Of a DNA stretch of 64,000 bases, positions 37,919-47,333 are shown one piece after another. The notes beneath the pieces are model-generated. The model made no database searches and was not told where the DNA came from. It worked only from the letters and a program-made list of their open reading frames with translations. Position numbers and translations under genes: made by a program. Position 1 is the first letter of the stretch. Every line of letters starts with the position of its first letter. Location of the stretch: positions 2,989,501 through 3,053,500 of the forward strand of contig NZ_CP125640.1 in the NCBI RefSeq assembly GCF_030053155.1, given 5' to 3'. Source of the stretch: Rhizobium sp. BT03. GTDB lineage: Bacteria; Pseudomonadota; Alphaproteobacteria; Rhizobiales; Rhizobiaceae.

Positions 37919-39157
37919 ATGATCAAGCGTCTTTTGGCGGCGACCAGCATCGCTACCTTGTGCCTGTTTTCGGCTGCGTCGGCGGCTGAAAATGTCGAAA
38001 TGTGGGTTCGTTCGGGCATCGGCGACGCCTTCAAGAAGGTCGTCGAAGCCTATAATGCCGGCCATGAGAACAAGGTCGTGATGACCGAGGTGCCGTTCTC
38101 CGAGCTGGTGCAGAAATATGCAACGGCGATCGCCGGCGGACAGGCACCCGACGCCCTGTCGATGGATCTGATCTATAATCCCGCCTTTGCCGCGGCCGGC
38201 CAGCTTGAGGATCTGACGGACTGGGCGAAATCGCTGCCCTATTTCAATTCGCTGTCGCCTTCGCATGTCCGCCTCGGCACCTATCAGGACAGGATTTACG
38301 GCCTGCCGCTCTCGGTGGAGACATCGGTCTTTGCCTGGAACAAGGATCTCTACAAGAAGGCCGGCCTCGACCCGGAAAAGGCGCCGACCAATTGGGACGA
38401 AATCACCGCCAATGCCGAGAAGATCCGGGCGCTCGGTGACGATACCTACGGCTTCTATTTCTCCGGCGGCGGCTGTGGCGGCTGCATGATCTTCACCTTC
38501 ACGCCGCTCACCTGGGGTGCCGGCGCCGATATCCTGTCGGCCGACAGCAAGACGGCGACGCTCGATACGCCTCAGATGCGCAAGGCCGTCGACATCTACC
38601 GCAACATGGTCAAGAAGGACCTGGTGCCGGCGGGGGCGGCCAGCGACACCGGCGCCAACTTCCTGACCTTCACCAATGGCAAGATCGGCCAGCAGAGCCT
38701 CGGCGCCTTTGCCATCGGCACGCTGGTGACCGAGCATCCCGACATCAATTTCGGCGTGACCCTCATTCCGGGCGTCGACGGCAAGCCGTCGTCCTTTGCC
38801 GGCGGCGATAATTTTGTCATCACCAAGGGCACGAAGAAGATCGACGCGGTGAAGGGCTTCCTCGAATATGTCTATTCGGAGGACGGCCAGAAGATCATGG
38901 CGAAATACGGCAGCCTGCCGACGCGCGGCGATATTGCCGACAAGGTGCTGGAAGGTCTCGATCCGCGCATGCAGGTCGGCCTCAAGGCGATCAGTGTCGC
39001 CAAGACGCCCTATACGCTGCAGTTCAACGACCTGATCAACAGCGCCAACGGCCCGTGGGCAAGCTTCACCAACGCTGCGATCTTCGGCGACGATGTCGAC
39101 GGCGCGTTTTCGAGCGCCCAGTCGGAAATGCAATCGATCATCGATAGCGGCCAGTAA
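37919..39157 (+). CDS. Sugar ABC transporter, extracellular binding protein (CUT1 type)
   Basis: Family-1 solute-binding protein, 412 residues. Signal peptide MIKRLLAATSIATLCLFSAASAA (cleaved before ENVEMW). Maltose/arabinose-oligomer type motifs include YGLPLSVETSVFAWNKDLYKKAGL. Good ribosome-binding site GGGAGGAG before the ATG. First gene of the uptake operon. Ligand unknown; the GH127 gene downstream suggests an L-arabinose-containing di- or oligosaccharide. Confidence 0.92.
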   Translation: MIKRLLAATSIATLCLFSAASAAENVEMWVRSGIGDAFKKVVEAYNAGHENKVVMTEVPFSELVQKYATAIAGGQAPDALSMDLIYNPAFAAAGQLEDLTDWAKSLPYFNSLSPSHVRLGTYQDRIYGLPLSVETSVFAWNKDLYKKAGLDPEKAPTNWDEITANAEKIRALGDDTYGFYFSGGGCGGCMIFTFTPLTWGAGADILSADSKTATLDTPQMRKAVDIYRNMVKKDLVPAGAASDTGANFLTFTNGKIGQQSLGAFAIGTLVTEHPDINFGVTLIPGVDGKPSSFAGGDNFVITKGTKKIDAVKGFLEYVYSEDGQKIMAKYGSLPTRGDIADKVLEGLDPRMQVGLKAISVAKTPYTLQFNDLINSANGPWASFTNAAIFGDDVDGAFSSAQSEMQSIIDSGQ

Positions 39158-39159
39158 CT

Positions 39160-39182
39160 CTCCCCCGGCCGCGGCCGGGGAG
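39160..39182 (+). promoter_or_regulatory. GC-rich hairpin between binding-protein and permease genes
   Basis: CTCCCCCGGCCG meets CGGCCGGGGAG, a near-perfect palindrome. Such hairpins after binding-protein genes commonly slow 3' decay and raise binding protein over permease. No T run follows. Confidence 0.55.
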
Positions 39183-39231
39183 CGGTGGCAGCTTCCCGGC
39201 CAATCCCAACCGACAGATGCGGAGCGTTTCG

Positions 39232-40149
39232 ATGACCGGTTCCGGTTCAGAGACCCTATTGCCTCGGCGCAGGCGACGGCGCCAATCGAATTGGCGCGGC
39301 CTTGCCTATATCGCCCCGGCCATGGCGCTGGTCATCGTCTTCTTCATCATGCCGGTGCTGTTCACCGGATGGATGAGCCTGCACAACTGGCCGCTGATGG
39401 GAGCATCGCGCTGGATCGGCTTCAACAATTATTACCGCATGGTCAACGACACGCGCTTCGTGACGGCGCTGAATTTCACCGCCTATTATACGGTGATCGT
39501 CACTATCGCCATCTTCGCCGTCGCCTTTCCGCTGGCGATCTTCGTCGAGAAGGAACGGCAGTTCGTCAGCGCCTATCGCACCGTCATCTTCCTGCCGGTC
39601 GTCGTCGGCCTCGCCACCGCCTCGCTGCTCTGGGTCTGGCTTGCCAATGTCGATAGCGGCTTCATCGGCCCTGCCCTGAGGGCGCTCGGCCTTGTCGAAA
39701 AGAGCCCCAATCTGCTGGCGACCTTCGACACCGCCTTCCTGACCATCGTGGTGATGGTCGTCTGGAAGATCGCCGGCTTCACCATGATCATTCTTCTGAC
39801 CGGGCTGCAGGCCATCCCGTCCGAACTGACGGAGGCCGCCCGCATCGACGGCGCCGGCCGCTGGCAGCGTTTCCGGCATCTGACGCTGCCGCTGATGCGC
39901 AAGACGATCGCTTTGGCGCTGATCGTCTCCGTCACCGGCTCGATCCTCGCCTTCGACCAGTTCTACATCATGACCTCGGGCGGGCCGCAGAACAAGATGA
40001 TCTCGGTGGTCTATTACATCTTCAACCAGTCCTTCGTGTCGTTCAATCTCGGTTATGGCGCGGCACTGTCGATCGTGCTGCTCGCCATCCTGGTGGCGAT
40101 CAGCATCGTGCAGCTCTGGTTGCTGCGCGTCGGGGAGGAGCGGCCATGA
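39232..40149 (+). CDS. Sugar ABC transporter permease 1 (MalF/LacF type)
   Basis: CUT1 permease, 305 residues, six membrane helices. The EAA loop is at ELTEAARIDGAGRWQRFRHLTLPLM. The start at 39232 has GGAG 7 bases upstream; ATG 39217 is the alternative. It overlaps the second permease by 4 bases. Confidence 0.93.
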   Translation: MTGSGSETLLPRRRRRRQSNWRGLAYIAPAMALVIVFFIMPVLFTGWMSLHNWPLMGASRWIGFNNYYRMVNDTRFVTALNFTAYYTVIVTIAIFAVAFPLAIFVEKERQFVSAYRTVIFLPVVVGLATASLLWVWLANVDSGFIGPALRALGLVEKSPNLLATFDTAFLTIVVMVVWKIAGFTMIILLTGLQAIPSELTEAARIDGAGRWQRFRHLTLPLMRKTIALALIVSVTGSILAFDQFYIMTSGGPQNKMISVVYYIFNQSFVSFNLGYGAALSIVLLAILVAISIVQLWLLRVGEERP

Positions 40150-41009
40150 GCACCTCGAGGGAACGCCGCGCCCGCAAGGCCTTCCGCGTGAAATCGGCCT
40201 ATCATCTCACCGGCATCGCCATCTCGATCTTCTTCCTGGCGCCGTTTGCAATCACGCTGCTCGCCTCCTTCCGCCAGGGGACCGAAGCCAGCCTGCCGCC
40301 GCTGCCGCCATGGCCGACATCGGGCGTCAGCTTCGATGCCTATGCGCTGCTCGATACGTTCGGCGCCGGCATCTGGCGGCACATGATCAATTCGCTGTTC
40401 GTCTCGGTCGCCACCGTGGTGCTGACCGTCGGCGTCAGCCTGCTCGCCGGCTACGGCTTCTCGCGCTATCGCTTCCCGATGAAGAATGCGCTCTTCGTGC
40501 TGATCATCGCCACGCTGATGATCCCGTTCCAGTCGATCCTGACGCCGCTCTTCATCATCCTGGCAAAGCTCGGCCTCAACAATTCGCTCATCGGGCTGAC
40601 GCTCGTCTATGTGACGCTGCAGTTGCCCTTCTCCGTCTTCATGATGCGCAACGCCTTCGATGCGGTGCCGAAGGAAATCGAGGAGGCCGCCCGCATCGAC
40701 GGCGCCCGCGATCTCAGGCTTCTCGCCCGCGTTTTGCTGCCGCTGGTGCTGCCGGGCGTGGCGACGGTGGCGATCTTTGCCTTCCTCAATGCCTGGAACG
40801 AGTTTCTCGCCGCCCTGGTACTGCTCTCCAGCAATGAGAAATACACCCTGCCGGTGCTGATGACGGCGGTGCGCGCCGGGCGGCTCGGCGCCATCAACTG
40901 GGGAGCGGTGCAGGCCGGTGTTGTCGTCATGACGATCCCTTGCCTGATCGTCTTCCTGCTCCTGCAACGCTACTACATGCGCGGGCTGATGGCCGGCGCG
41001 GTGAAATAA
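40146..41009 (+). CDS. Sugar ABC transporter permease 2 (MalG/LacG type)
   Basis: Second CUT1 permease, 287 residues, six membrane helices, EAA loop at EIEEAARIDGARDLRLLARVLLPLV. It forms the membrane channel with permease 1. ATGA overlap with the preceding gene. Confidence 0.93.
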   Translation: MSTSRERRARKAFRVKSAYHLTGIAISIFFLAPFAITLLASFRQGTEASLPPLPPWPTSGVSFDAYALLDTFGAGIWRHMINSLFVSVATVVLTVGVSLLAGYGFSRYRFPMKNALFVLIIATLMIPFQSILTPLFIILAKLGLNNSLIGLTLVYVTLQLPFSVFMMRNAFDAVPKEIEEAARIDGARDLRLLARVLLPLVLPGVATVAIFAFLNAWNEFLAALVLLSSNEKYTLPVLMTAVRAGRLGAINWGAVQAGVVVMTIPCLIVFLLLQRYYMRGLMAGAVK

Positions 41010-41029
41010 CCACAGGGAAAGTCGAACCC

Positions 41030-42952
41030 ATGACCAAATCAAGCAACGACCGCCAGTTTCGTCCCGTCGCCGTTCCCGACGTGGAGCTCGGCGGCTTCTG
41101 GGGCAAATGGCAGGACGCCGTCTGCAATTCCACCGCCGAAACCCTGCTCGACCGCTGCGTCGAGGCCGGCATGCTGAAGGCGATCGATGTCGACCAGCCG
41201 AGCCCCGGCGTCGTCATTCCCATTCAGCCCTGGGGCGGGACGACGCAGATGTTCTGGGATTCCGATCTCGGCAAGTCGATCGAGACCATCGCCTATTCGC
41301 TCTATCGCCGGCCGAACCCGAAGCTGGAGGCCCGCGCCGATGAGATCATCGACATGTATGAGAGACTGCAGGATAAGGACGGCTATCTCAACGCCTGGTT
41401 CCAGCGCGTCGAGCCTGCCCGCCGCTGGACCAACCTGCGCGACCATCACGAGCTCTATTGCGCCGGCCATCTGATGGAAGCCGCGGTCGCCTATTACCAG
41501 GCGACCGGCAAACGCAAGCTGCTCGATATCATGTGCCGTTTTGCCGATTACATGATCACTATGTTCGGCCATGGCGAAGGCCAGCTCCCCGGCTATTGCG
41601 GCCATGAGGAGGTCGAGCTTGCGCTGGTCAAGCTCGCCCGCGTCACCGGCCAGAAGAAATATCTCGAACTGTCGAAATTCTTCATCGACGAGCGCGGCAC
41701 CGAGCCGCACTTCTTCACGGCGGAAGCCGCTCGCGACGGCCGGAGCGCCGCCGACTTCCATCAGAAGACCTATGAGTATGGCCAGGCGCATCAGCCGGTG
41801 CGCGAGCAGACCAAGGTCGTCGGCCATGCCGTGCGCGCCATGTATCTCTATTCGGGGATGGCCGATATCGCCACCGAATATAAGGACGACAGCCTGACGG
41901 CGGCGCTGGAAACGCTATGGGACGATCTGACCACCAAGCAGATGTACATCACCGGCGGCATCGGCCCGGCCGCCTCCAACGAGGGCTTCACCGATTATTA
42001 CGACCTGCCCAATGCCACGGCCTACGCCGAGACCTGCGCCTCGGTCGGCCTGGTCTTCTGGGCAAGCCGCATGCTCGGGCGCGGCCCGGACCGGCGTTAT
42101 GCCGACATCATGGAGCAGGCGCTTTATAACGGCGCGCTGCCCGGCCTTTCCACCGACGGCAAGACCTTCTTCTACGACAATCCGCTCGAAAGTGCGGGCA
42201 AGCATCATCGCTGGAAATGGCACCATTGCCCCTGCTGCCCGCCGAATATCGCCCGGCTGGTGACCTCGATCGGCTCCTATATGTATGCCGTTGCCGACGA
42301 CGAGATCGCGGTGCATCTCTATGGCGAAAGCACTGCGCGGCTGAAGCTTGCCAACGGCGCCGAAGGCGAGTTGCAGCAGACCACCAACTATCCCTGGGAC
42401 GGTGCGGTGGCGTTCACGACCAGGCTCAAGACCCCGGCGAGATTCGCGCTGTCGCTGCGCATTCCGGATTGGGCAGAAAGGGCCACCCTCAGCGTCAACG
42501 GGGAGATGCTCGATCTCGCCGCCAATATCCGGGATGGATATGCCAGGATCGATCGTCAATGGACCGACGGCGATCGTGTCGCCCTCCACCTGCCGCTGGC
42601 GCTTCGTCCGCAATATGCCAATCCTAAGGTGCGCCAGGATGCCGGCCGCGTCGCTCTGATGCGCGGGCCCCTGGTCTATTGCGTCGAAACGACCGACAAT
42701 GGCAAGGATCTCAACGCCATCGTCCTGCCCCGCGAGCTTCCGATCGCCGAAACGGTGGTGCTGAAGGATCTCAACGATGCCGTCGCCCTTGATCTCAAGG
42801 TCGAGCGCGAGGAGACGTCGAACTGGGGAACACCGCTCTACCGCAATGCGCCGGCCGAAAGGCAGGTCGCCACCGCGCGTTTCGTGCCCTATCATCTCTG
42901 GGACAACCGCGCGCCCGGAGAGATGCTCGTCTGGGTCCAGTCGGACAAGTAG
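41030..42952 (+). CDS. Glycoside hydrolase family 127, beta-L-arabinofuranosidase
   Basis: GH127 (former DUF1680), 640 residues, no signal peptide. HypBA1 of Bifidobacterium (about 658 residues) removes beta-L-arabinofuranose from arabino-oligosaccharides of plant hydroxyproline-rich glycoproteins, with a Zn-bound Cys nucleophile. Matching ligands here: E334 and C336 in YAETCAS, C402 and C403 in HHCPCCPPNIAR. An (alpha/alpha)6 barrel is expected. Cytoplasmic location plus the adjacent transporter implies import first, then cleavage. The substrate is an inference from the family; GH127 also has other activities. Confidence 0.92.
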   Translation: MTKSSNDRQFRPVAVPDVELGGFWGKWQDAVCNSTAETLLDRCVEAGMLKAIDVDQPSPGVVIPIQPWGGTTQMFWDSDLGKSIETIAYSLYRRPNPKLEARADEIIDMYERLQDKDGYLNAWFQRVEPARRWTNLRDHHELYCAGHLMEAAVAYYQATGKRKLLDIMCRFADYMITMFGHGEGQLPGYCGHEEVELALVKLARVTGQKKYLELSKFFIDERGTEPHFFTAEAARDGRSAADFHQKTYEYGQAHQPVREQTKVVGHAVRAMYLYSGMADIATEYKDDSLTAALETLWDDLTTKQMYITGGIGPAASNEGFTDYYDLPNATAYAETCASVGLVFWASRMLGRGPDRRYADIMEQALYNGALPGLSTDGKTFFYDNPLESAGKHHRWKWHHCPCCPPNIARLVTSIGSYMYAVADDEIAVHLYGESTARLKLANGAEGELQQTTNYPWDGAVAFTTRLKTPARFALSLRIPDWAERATLSVNGEMLDLAANIRDGYARIDRQWTDGDRVALHLPLALRPQYANPKVRQDAGRVALMRGPLVYCVETTDNGKDLNAIVLPRELPIAETVVLKDLNDAVALDLKVEREETSNWGTPLYRNAPAERQVATARFVPYHLWDNRAPGEMLVWVQSDK

Positions 42953-42975
42953 GTCGTTTGGGGATGACGAACGGT

Positions 42976-44049
42976 ATGGCTAACAAGAGCGTCGTGCTCC
43001 AGGACGTGCGCAAAAGCTATGGCAATCTGCAGGTGGTCCACGGGATCGACCTGACGATCGAAGAGGGTGAATTCGTCGTCTTCGTCGGCCCGTCCGGCTG
43101 CGGAAAGTCGACGCTGCTTCGCATGATCGCCGGCCTCGAGGACGTGACCGACGGCGAGGTCGAGATCAAGGGACGCATGGTCACCGATCTCGATCCCTCC
43201 GAGCGCGGCATCGCCATGGTCTTCCAGTCCTATGCGCTCTATCCGCATATGAGCGTGCGTGACAATCTGGCCTTCGGGCTGAAGATGGCGCGCACCCAGC
43301 CGGCCGAGATCGAAACCCGGGTGAAGGCCGCCTCCGCCATCCTGAAGATCGACCATCTTCTCGACCGGCGGCCGGGGCAGCTTTCGGGCGGCCAGCGGCA
43401 GCGCGTGGCGATCGGCCGGGCGATCGTGCGCAAGCCCGATGTCTTCCTGTTCGACGAGCCGCTGTCCAATCTCGATGCGGAACTCAGGGTGTCGATGCGC
43501 ATCGAGATCGCCCGCCTGCACCGCGAACTCGGCAATACGATGATCTATGTCACCCACGACCAGACCGAGGCGATGACGCTCGCCGACAAGATCGTCGTGC
43601 TGCGTGACGGCCGCGTCGAGCAGGCCGGAACGCCAAGGCAGATCTACGAAGATCCCGCCAATACCTTCGTGGCGGGCTTCATAGGCTCGCCCCGGATGAA
43701 CCTCTTGAACGCCCGCTGGGGCGAGGGAGGCGTGGTCGAGGTCGCCGGCTCTCGCATCGAAACCGCCTTGGTCAGCACGGCCCGGCCGGCCGGAGGCGCG
43801 GTGACGCTTGGCCTGCGGCCGGAACATCTGAAGGTGGCATCCGACCATGCGGGCAGCCTGACGGCAAAAGTCGATTTCTCGGAATATCTCGGCGGAACGC
43901 AATATCTCTATTGCCAGCTCGCCGACGGCCAGTCGCTGACCGTCGAGCACCGCTCACCGATCAGCATCGCGGCGGGCGAGCAGGTCGGCCTGCTGTTCGA
44001 ACCGTCGGATTGCCGGTTGTTCGATGAGGCCGGCAACCGGCTGCGGTAA
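42976..44049 (+). CDS. Sugar ABC transporter ATP-binding protein (UgpC/MsmK type)
   Basis: CUT1 ATPase, 357 residues. Walker A GPSGCGKST, Q-loop MVFQSYALYPH, signature LSGGQRQRVAIGRA, Walker B FLFDEPLSNLD, then the C-terminal TOBE/MalK-like regulatory domain (GFIGSPRMNLLNA). Powers the permeases upstream. Starts at 42964 or TTG 42958 are possible; the ATG at 42976 gives the usual MANKSVVLQDVRKSYG beginning. Confidence 0.94.
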   Translation: MANKSVVLQDVRKSYGNLQVVHGIDLTIEEGEFVVFVGPSGCGKSTLLRMIAGLEDVTDGEVEIKGRMVTDLDPSERGIAMVFQSYALYPHMSVRDNLAFGLKMARTQPAEIETRVKAASAILKIDHLLDRRPGQLSGGQRQRVAIGRAIVRKPDVFLFDEPLSNLDAELRVSMRIEIARLHRELGNTMIYVTHDQTEAMTLADKIVVLRDGRVEQAGTPRQIYEDPANTFVAGFIGSPRMNLLNARWGEGGVVEVAGSRIETALVSTARPAGGAVTLGLRPEHLKVASDHAGSLTAKVDFSEYLGGTQYLYCQLADGQSLTVEHRSPISIAAGEQVGLLFEPSDCRLFDEAGNRLR

Positions 44050-44052
44050 GCT

Positions 44053-45240
44053 TCAGCCCGCGATTTCCAGTTTCATGAGGTCTGCGGCCCTTTGCCGGGC
44101 CTGCCGGTCGGCGGCGAAGACATCGTCCATCTCGGCGGCCGGCGGCAGGCCGGCCAGATCGTCCATGACCCTTTCGGTAATCTCGGCCATGGCCAGGAAC
44201 GGCAGCCGCCCTTCGATGAAGGCTTCGAGCGCCACTTCCTTGGCGCCATTCAGCACCGCGCCTTGAACGCCGCCGCGCGTCATCGCCAGGCGGGCGAGCC
44301 GCAAGGCCGGAAACCGCAGCTCATCCGGCGCCTCGAAATCCAGTCTGGCGAGCCTGGCAAAATCCAGCCGCTCGATCGGCAGGTTCGGCCGGCGCGGAAA
44401 GGACAGGGCATAACCGATCGCGGTGCGCATATCGGGGGCGCCGAGCTGGGCCAGCACCGATCCGTCGGTATAGCCGACCATCGAATGGATGATCGATTGC
44501 GGATGGATGATGACCTCGATCTGCTCGGGCGTGAGGCTGAAAAGATGACGGGCTTCGATCATCTCCAGCGCCTTGTTGAACATCGAGGCGCTGTCGATCG
44601 AGATCTTCAATCCCATCGACCAGTTCGGGTGGGCGCGTGCGGTTTCCGCCGTCACGCCGGCCATTTCCTTCAGCGAGGCGGTGCGGAAGGGCCCGCCCGA
44701 AGCCGTCAGCACGACCCGTTCGATGGCATGGCGCTGGTTTTCCTCAAGCACCTGGAAAATCGCATTGTGTTCGCTGTCGACAGGAAGCAGCCTGCCGCCG
44801 CCCTTGCGGATCGCGCCGATGAACAGGTCGCCGGCCGAGACCAGGCATTCCTTGTTGGCAAGGGCGATATCGGCGCCGCGCTTTGCTGCGGCCAGCGTCG
44901 GCGCCAGGCCGGCGGTGCCGACGATCGCCGCCATCACCCAGTCGGCCTCGCGGTCGGCCGCTTCCATCAGGCCGGATTTTCCGGATGCGACTTCGATGCC
45001 GCTGCCGGAAAGCGCGCTTTTCAGCGATTGGTAATGCCGGTCGCTTGCCGTCACCGCCATCCCAGCGCCTGAGGCTTTCGCCTGCCGGGCCAGCAATTCG
45101 ACATTGCCGTTGCCTGTCAGCACGGAGATTTCGAAATTCTTCCGTCCGCCCAGGTGATCGACGACATTGAGGGTGTTCTGGCCGATCGAGCCGGTCGAGC
45201 CGAAGATGCTGAGGCGCCGCGGCGCGGTTTTGCCGGTCAT
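44053..45240 (-). CDS. dxr: 1-deoxy-D-xylulose 5-phosphate reductoisomerase
   Basis: MEP (non-mevalonate) isoprenoid pathway, NADPH- and metal-dependent, 395 residues. Seen: SIFGSTGSIGQNTLNVV NADPH motif, LANKECLVSAG, PVDSEHNAIFQ with metal ligands, SGGPF and NWSMGLKISIDSASMFNKALE. Start at the ATG 45240. Not next to other isoprenoid genes; it ends 4 bases from the convergent ABC ATPase gene. Confidence 0.95.
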   Translation of the reverse strand: MTGKTAPRRLSIFGSTGSIGQNTLNVVDHLGGRKNFEISVLTGNGNVELLARQAKASGAGMAVTASDRHYQSLKSALSGSGIEVASGKSGLMEAADREADWVMAAIVGTAGLAPTLAAAKRGADIALANKECLVSAGDLFIGAIRKGGGRLLPVDSEHNAIFQVLEENQRHAIERVVLTASGGPFRTASLKEMAGVTAETARAHPNWSMGLKISIDSASMFNKALEMIEARHLFSLTPEQIEVIIHPQSIIHSMVGYTDGSVLAQLGAPDMRTAIGYALSFPRRPNLPIERLDFARLARLDFEAPDELRFPALRLARLAMTRGGVQGAVLNGAKEVALEAFIEGRLPFLAMAEITERVMDDLAGLPPAAEMDDVFAADRQARQRAADLMKLEIAG

Positions 45241-45595
45241 TATCTGCAATTTCGCGAAAATTTTTCTCGTAGGCTCAGGCTCTACTAGGCTTTGCAGGGG
45301 GCGGCAAGTGTGCGGTGCAGCAGATTTCGACCTTGAAGGGGTTTACAGTGCGACGGTTGGATGTGATCCTTGCACCGTTGCTGGCGGATTCGAAATTCGT
45401 CGCGCCGTTCACGGTCGCATGGCAATTCAGGACGCCGCGGCGTCCTTCGGAAACGGGCACCGAAGTGCCGTTAGCTTTCCGGCAAACAAATCGAGGATGA
45501 ACCGGGATGGGCGGCTTGGCCGCAATCCCTCATCGCGTCGCTGCGGGCGCATTCATGTGCGCTGCAGCCCTGTGTCCGTGGAAATGTTGGATTTC
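45241..45595. other. Gene-free stretch between dxr and the secreted beta-rich protein
   Basis: About 355 bases. It must hold the leftward dxr promoter. It contains a 16-base palindrome GGACGCCGCGGCGTCC (45430-45445) and a hairpin CGGGCAC-CGAA-GTGCCGT nearby (about 45454-45471). No coding frame or known RNA is recognised. Confidence 0.45.
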
Positions 45596-46246
45596 ATGAC
45601 GATATTCAAAACAGCTTGCCTTCTCTTCGCCATCCTCTTCTCGCTCGCCTCGGCGGCGAGGGCCGATGACCTGCTGATCTGGGCGCCGGCCAAACTCTCC
45701 GACCGGTCCTACAAGGCGACGATGGGTTTCCGCCTGCCGGCGGAATGGGAAACCAGCGCCGGCGCCGATATCGCGCTCGCCTCGACCAAAGGCGGGGCGC
45801 CGCTGCCCGATTCCGAGCAGGCAATGCTCTGGGGCAGGATCGTCAGGACAAACGTCACGCCATCAGGCCAATCGCAGCGGGGCGCAAGGATCAGTGTCGA
45901 TACGCTGCGCGGCAGCGGCGCGCTGACGCTCAGCCGTTCACGCAGCTGGATCCTGTCGGATTCGCTCGATATGCAGTCGAGCCGGTCCATCAGCGTCCAA
46001 TACGACGCGGTCGATATCAAACGGGCCTCGGTGACGGCGTCGCAGGCGCTGAAGCTGATTCATCCCTGGACGGGCACCTCGCTTTCGGCAGGCGCCGGCA
46101 TCAGCAATGCCAGCGGCGATTTTTCGAGTTCGGTTGCCGTCAACCAGGCAATCCTGCCCAACCTCAATCTCGATGCATCGGTCAGCAATCCGTTTTCGGC
46201 AGATGAGGCCGGCAGCGTCAATCTGCGCTATCGCCTCAACTGGTAG
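45596..46246 (+). CDS. Secreted beta-rich protein of unknown function
   Basis: About 216 residues from the ATG 45596 (45584 also possible). Signal peptide MTIFKTACLLFAILFSLASAARA, then DDLLIWAPAKLSDRSYKATMGFRLPAEWETSAGADIAL-type alternating strands and a C terminus ending NLRYRLNW. The alternating pattern and terminal aromatic suggest a small outer-membrane beta-barrel, which is an inference. Family not recognised. Confidence 0.75.
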   Translation: MTIFKTACLLFAILFSLASAARADDLLIWAPAKLSDRSYKATMGFRLPAEWETSAGADIALASTKGGAPLPDSEQAMLWGRIVRTNVTPSGQSQRGARISVDTLRGSGALTLSRSRSWILSDSLDMQSSRSISVQYDAVDIKRASVTASQALKLIHPWTGTSLSAGAGISNASGDFSSSVAVNQAILPNLNLDASVSNPFSADEAGSVNLRYRLNW

Positions 46247-46321
46247 CCGCCCTGCAACCAAAACCGGCCGACGGGCGTTTCCTCCGCAGGTTTGACGCTC
46301 GGATATGAGGAGAAACGGATC

Positions 46322-46612
46322 ATGGTTTTCAAGGAGCAGACATTTCACGGGCTCGAGCCCGAGATGGAAGCGGAAATTGCCAATCGCGCATCGGTCGAAG
46401 CGGCCGTCGCCAACGCGCTGGCGATTGCCGGCGGCATCGATGCATCAGATGTCGAAGTGACGATGGAAAACGAGCACATCGTGCTGACCGGTACGGTCGG
46501 CACCGTCGGCGAGATCGAACGGGCGACCGCGGTTGCCAGGGCCGTCGAAGGCGTGCATGCGGTGCAGAACCGGATCCTGCTCGGCGGGCCTCCGCTTAAC
46601 GAGCGGCATTGA
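46322..46612 (+). CDS. BON-domain protein
   Basis: 96 residues with one BON (OsmY/secretin-type) domain: VEVTMENEHIVLTGTVGTVGEIERATAVARAVEGVHAVQN. No signal peptide seen, unlike OsmY. Ribosome-binding site GGAGAAACG before the ATG. BON domains bind phospholipid membranes. It follows the secreted protein gene by 75 bases on the same strand. Confidence 0.85.
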   Translation: MVFKEQTFHGLEPEMEAEIANRASVEAAVANALAIAGGIDASDVEVTMENEHIVLTGTVGTVGEIERATAVARAVEGVHAVQNRILLGGPPLNERH

Positions 46613-46645
46613 TGCGTCGTCGTCTCTCACTCAGCGCTCAGCCGA

Positions 46646-46798
46646 TCAACCGGCGAAGCGCTCGACGAGGAAGGACGAACCGGCCATGCGATCCGTCTTC
46701 TGCAGGGCCACCGGCCCGTGCGGCTGATAGGCGATGGCAAGCAGCACGGCGCTGACGGCGACATAAGCGATTGCCAGAAGAGTCATCTTGATACGCAT
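46646..46798 (-). CDS. 50-residue single-pass membrane protein
   Basis: Begins MRIKMTLLAIAYVAVSAVLL and ends SFLVERFAG: one N-terminal hydrophobic helix (about residues 5-24) followed by a short polar tail with QPHGPVALQKTDRM. Strong AAAGGAG 9 bases before the ATG. No family recognised. Confidence 0.7.
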   Translation of the reverse strand: MRIKMTLLAIAYVAVSAVLLAIAYQPHGPVALQKTDRMAGSSFLVERFAG

Positions 46799-46863
46799 GA
46801 CGCTTACTCCTTTCGCGAATAACGCGGCCGATATGGCGAAGTTCCGCGTGACGAAATCGGATG

Positions 46864-46889
46864 AAAAGCCCGGCCGATCAGCCGGGCTT
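46864..46889 (-). terminator. Terminator of the small secreted-protein gene
   Basis: On the minus strand AAGCCCGGC pairs with GCCGGGCTT around a 6-base loop, followed by TTTC, 15 bases after the stop of the next gene to the right. Confidence 0.75.
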
Positions 46890-46903
46890 CGTGCGTGGAT
46901 CGC

Positions 46904-47167
46904 CTATCGGCAGACCCTGGTTTCCTTGATGACCGTATGGCCATGGCGGCGTATTTTTTCCGTCTTGTTAAAGCAGTCGCGGGAAACGTAACGCCGACGC
47001 ATGTCGTGGCGGTAATAGGGGCTGTGATGGCGGTAATAGGGACGTTCCGAATCACGGTAGTACGGGCGTTCATCACCCGTGGTGATCGTCACACTGGCCG
47101 CCTGGGACGGCATTGCGGAAAAGATGGATGCGGCAGCGAGTGTGCAGGCAAGGATAATCTGTTTCAT
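46904..47167 (-). CDS. Small secreted Tyr/Arg-rich protein
   Basis: 87 residues: signal peptide MKQIILACTLAAASIFSAMPSQA, then ASVTITTGDERPYYRDSERP with repeated PYYRHH/RPYYR units (three copies) and a C terminus with two Cys (RDCFNKTEKIRRHGHTVIKETRVCR). The PYYR/HDMRRRY pattern is common in small rhizobial periplasmic proteins of unknown role. Confidence 0.8.
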   Translation of the reverse strand: MKQIILACTLAAASIFSAMPSQAASVTITTGDERPYYRDSERPYYRHHSPYYRHDMRRRYVSRDCFNKTEKIRRHGHTVIKETRVCR

Positions 47168-47333
47168 GACAAGCCTCTCTTTCTCAGTTGCTCATAGGAG
47201 CAACTCATTGGTCACGGGAGCAACTCGCCGGAAGCGCTGTCGGTTCAATCACATAGCGTTACGGATTGTGTCGAAGAGAAACCTTTGCGGCCACGGATCG
47301 TTACTTCTGGAGAGCGCCGGAGGCATCGAGAGA

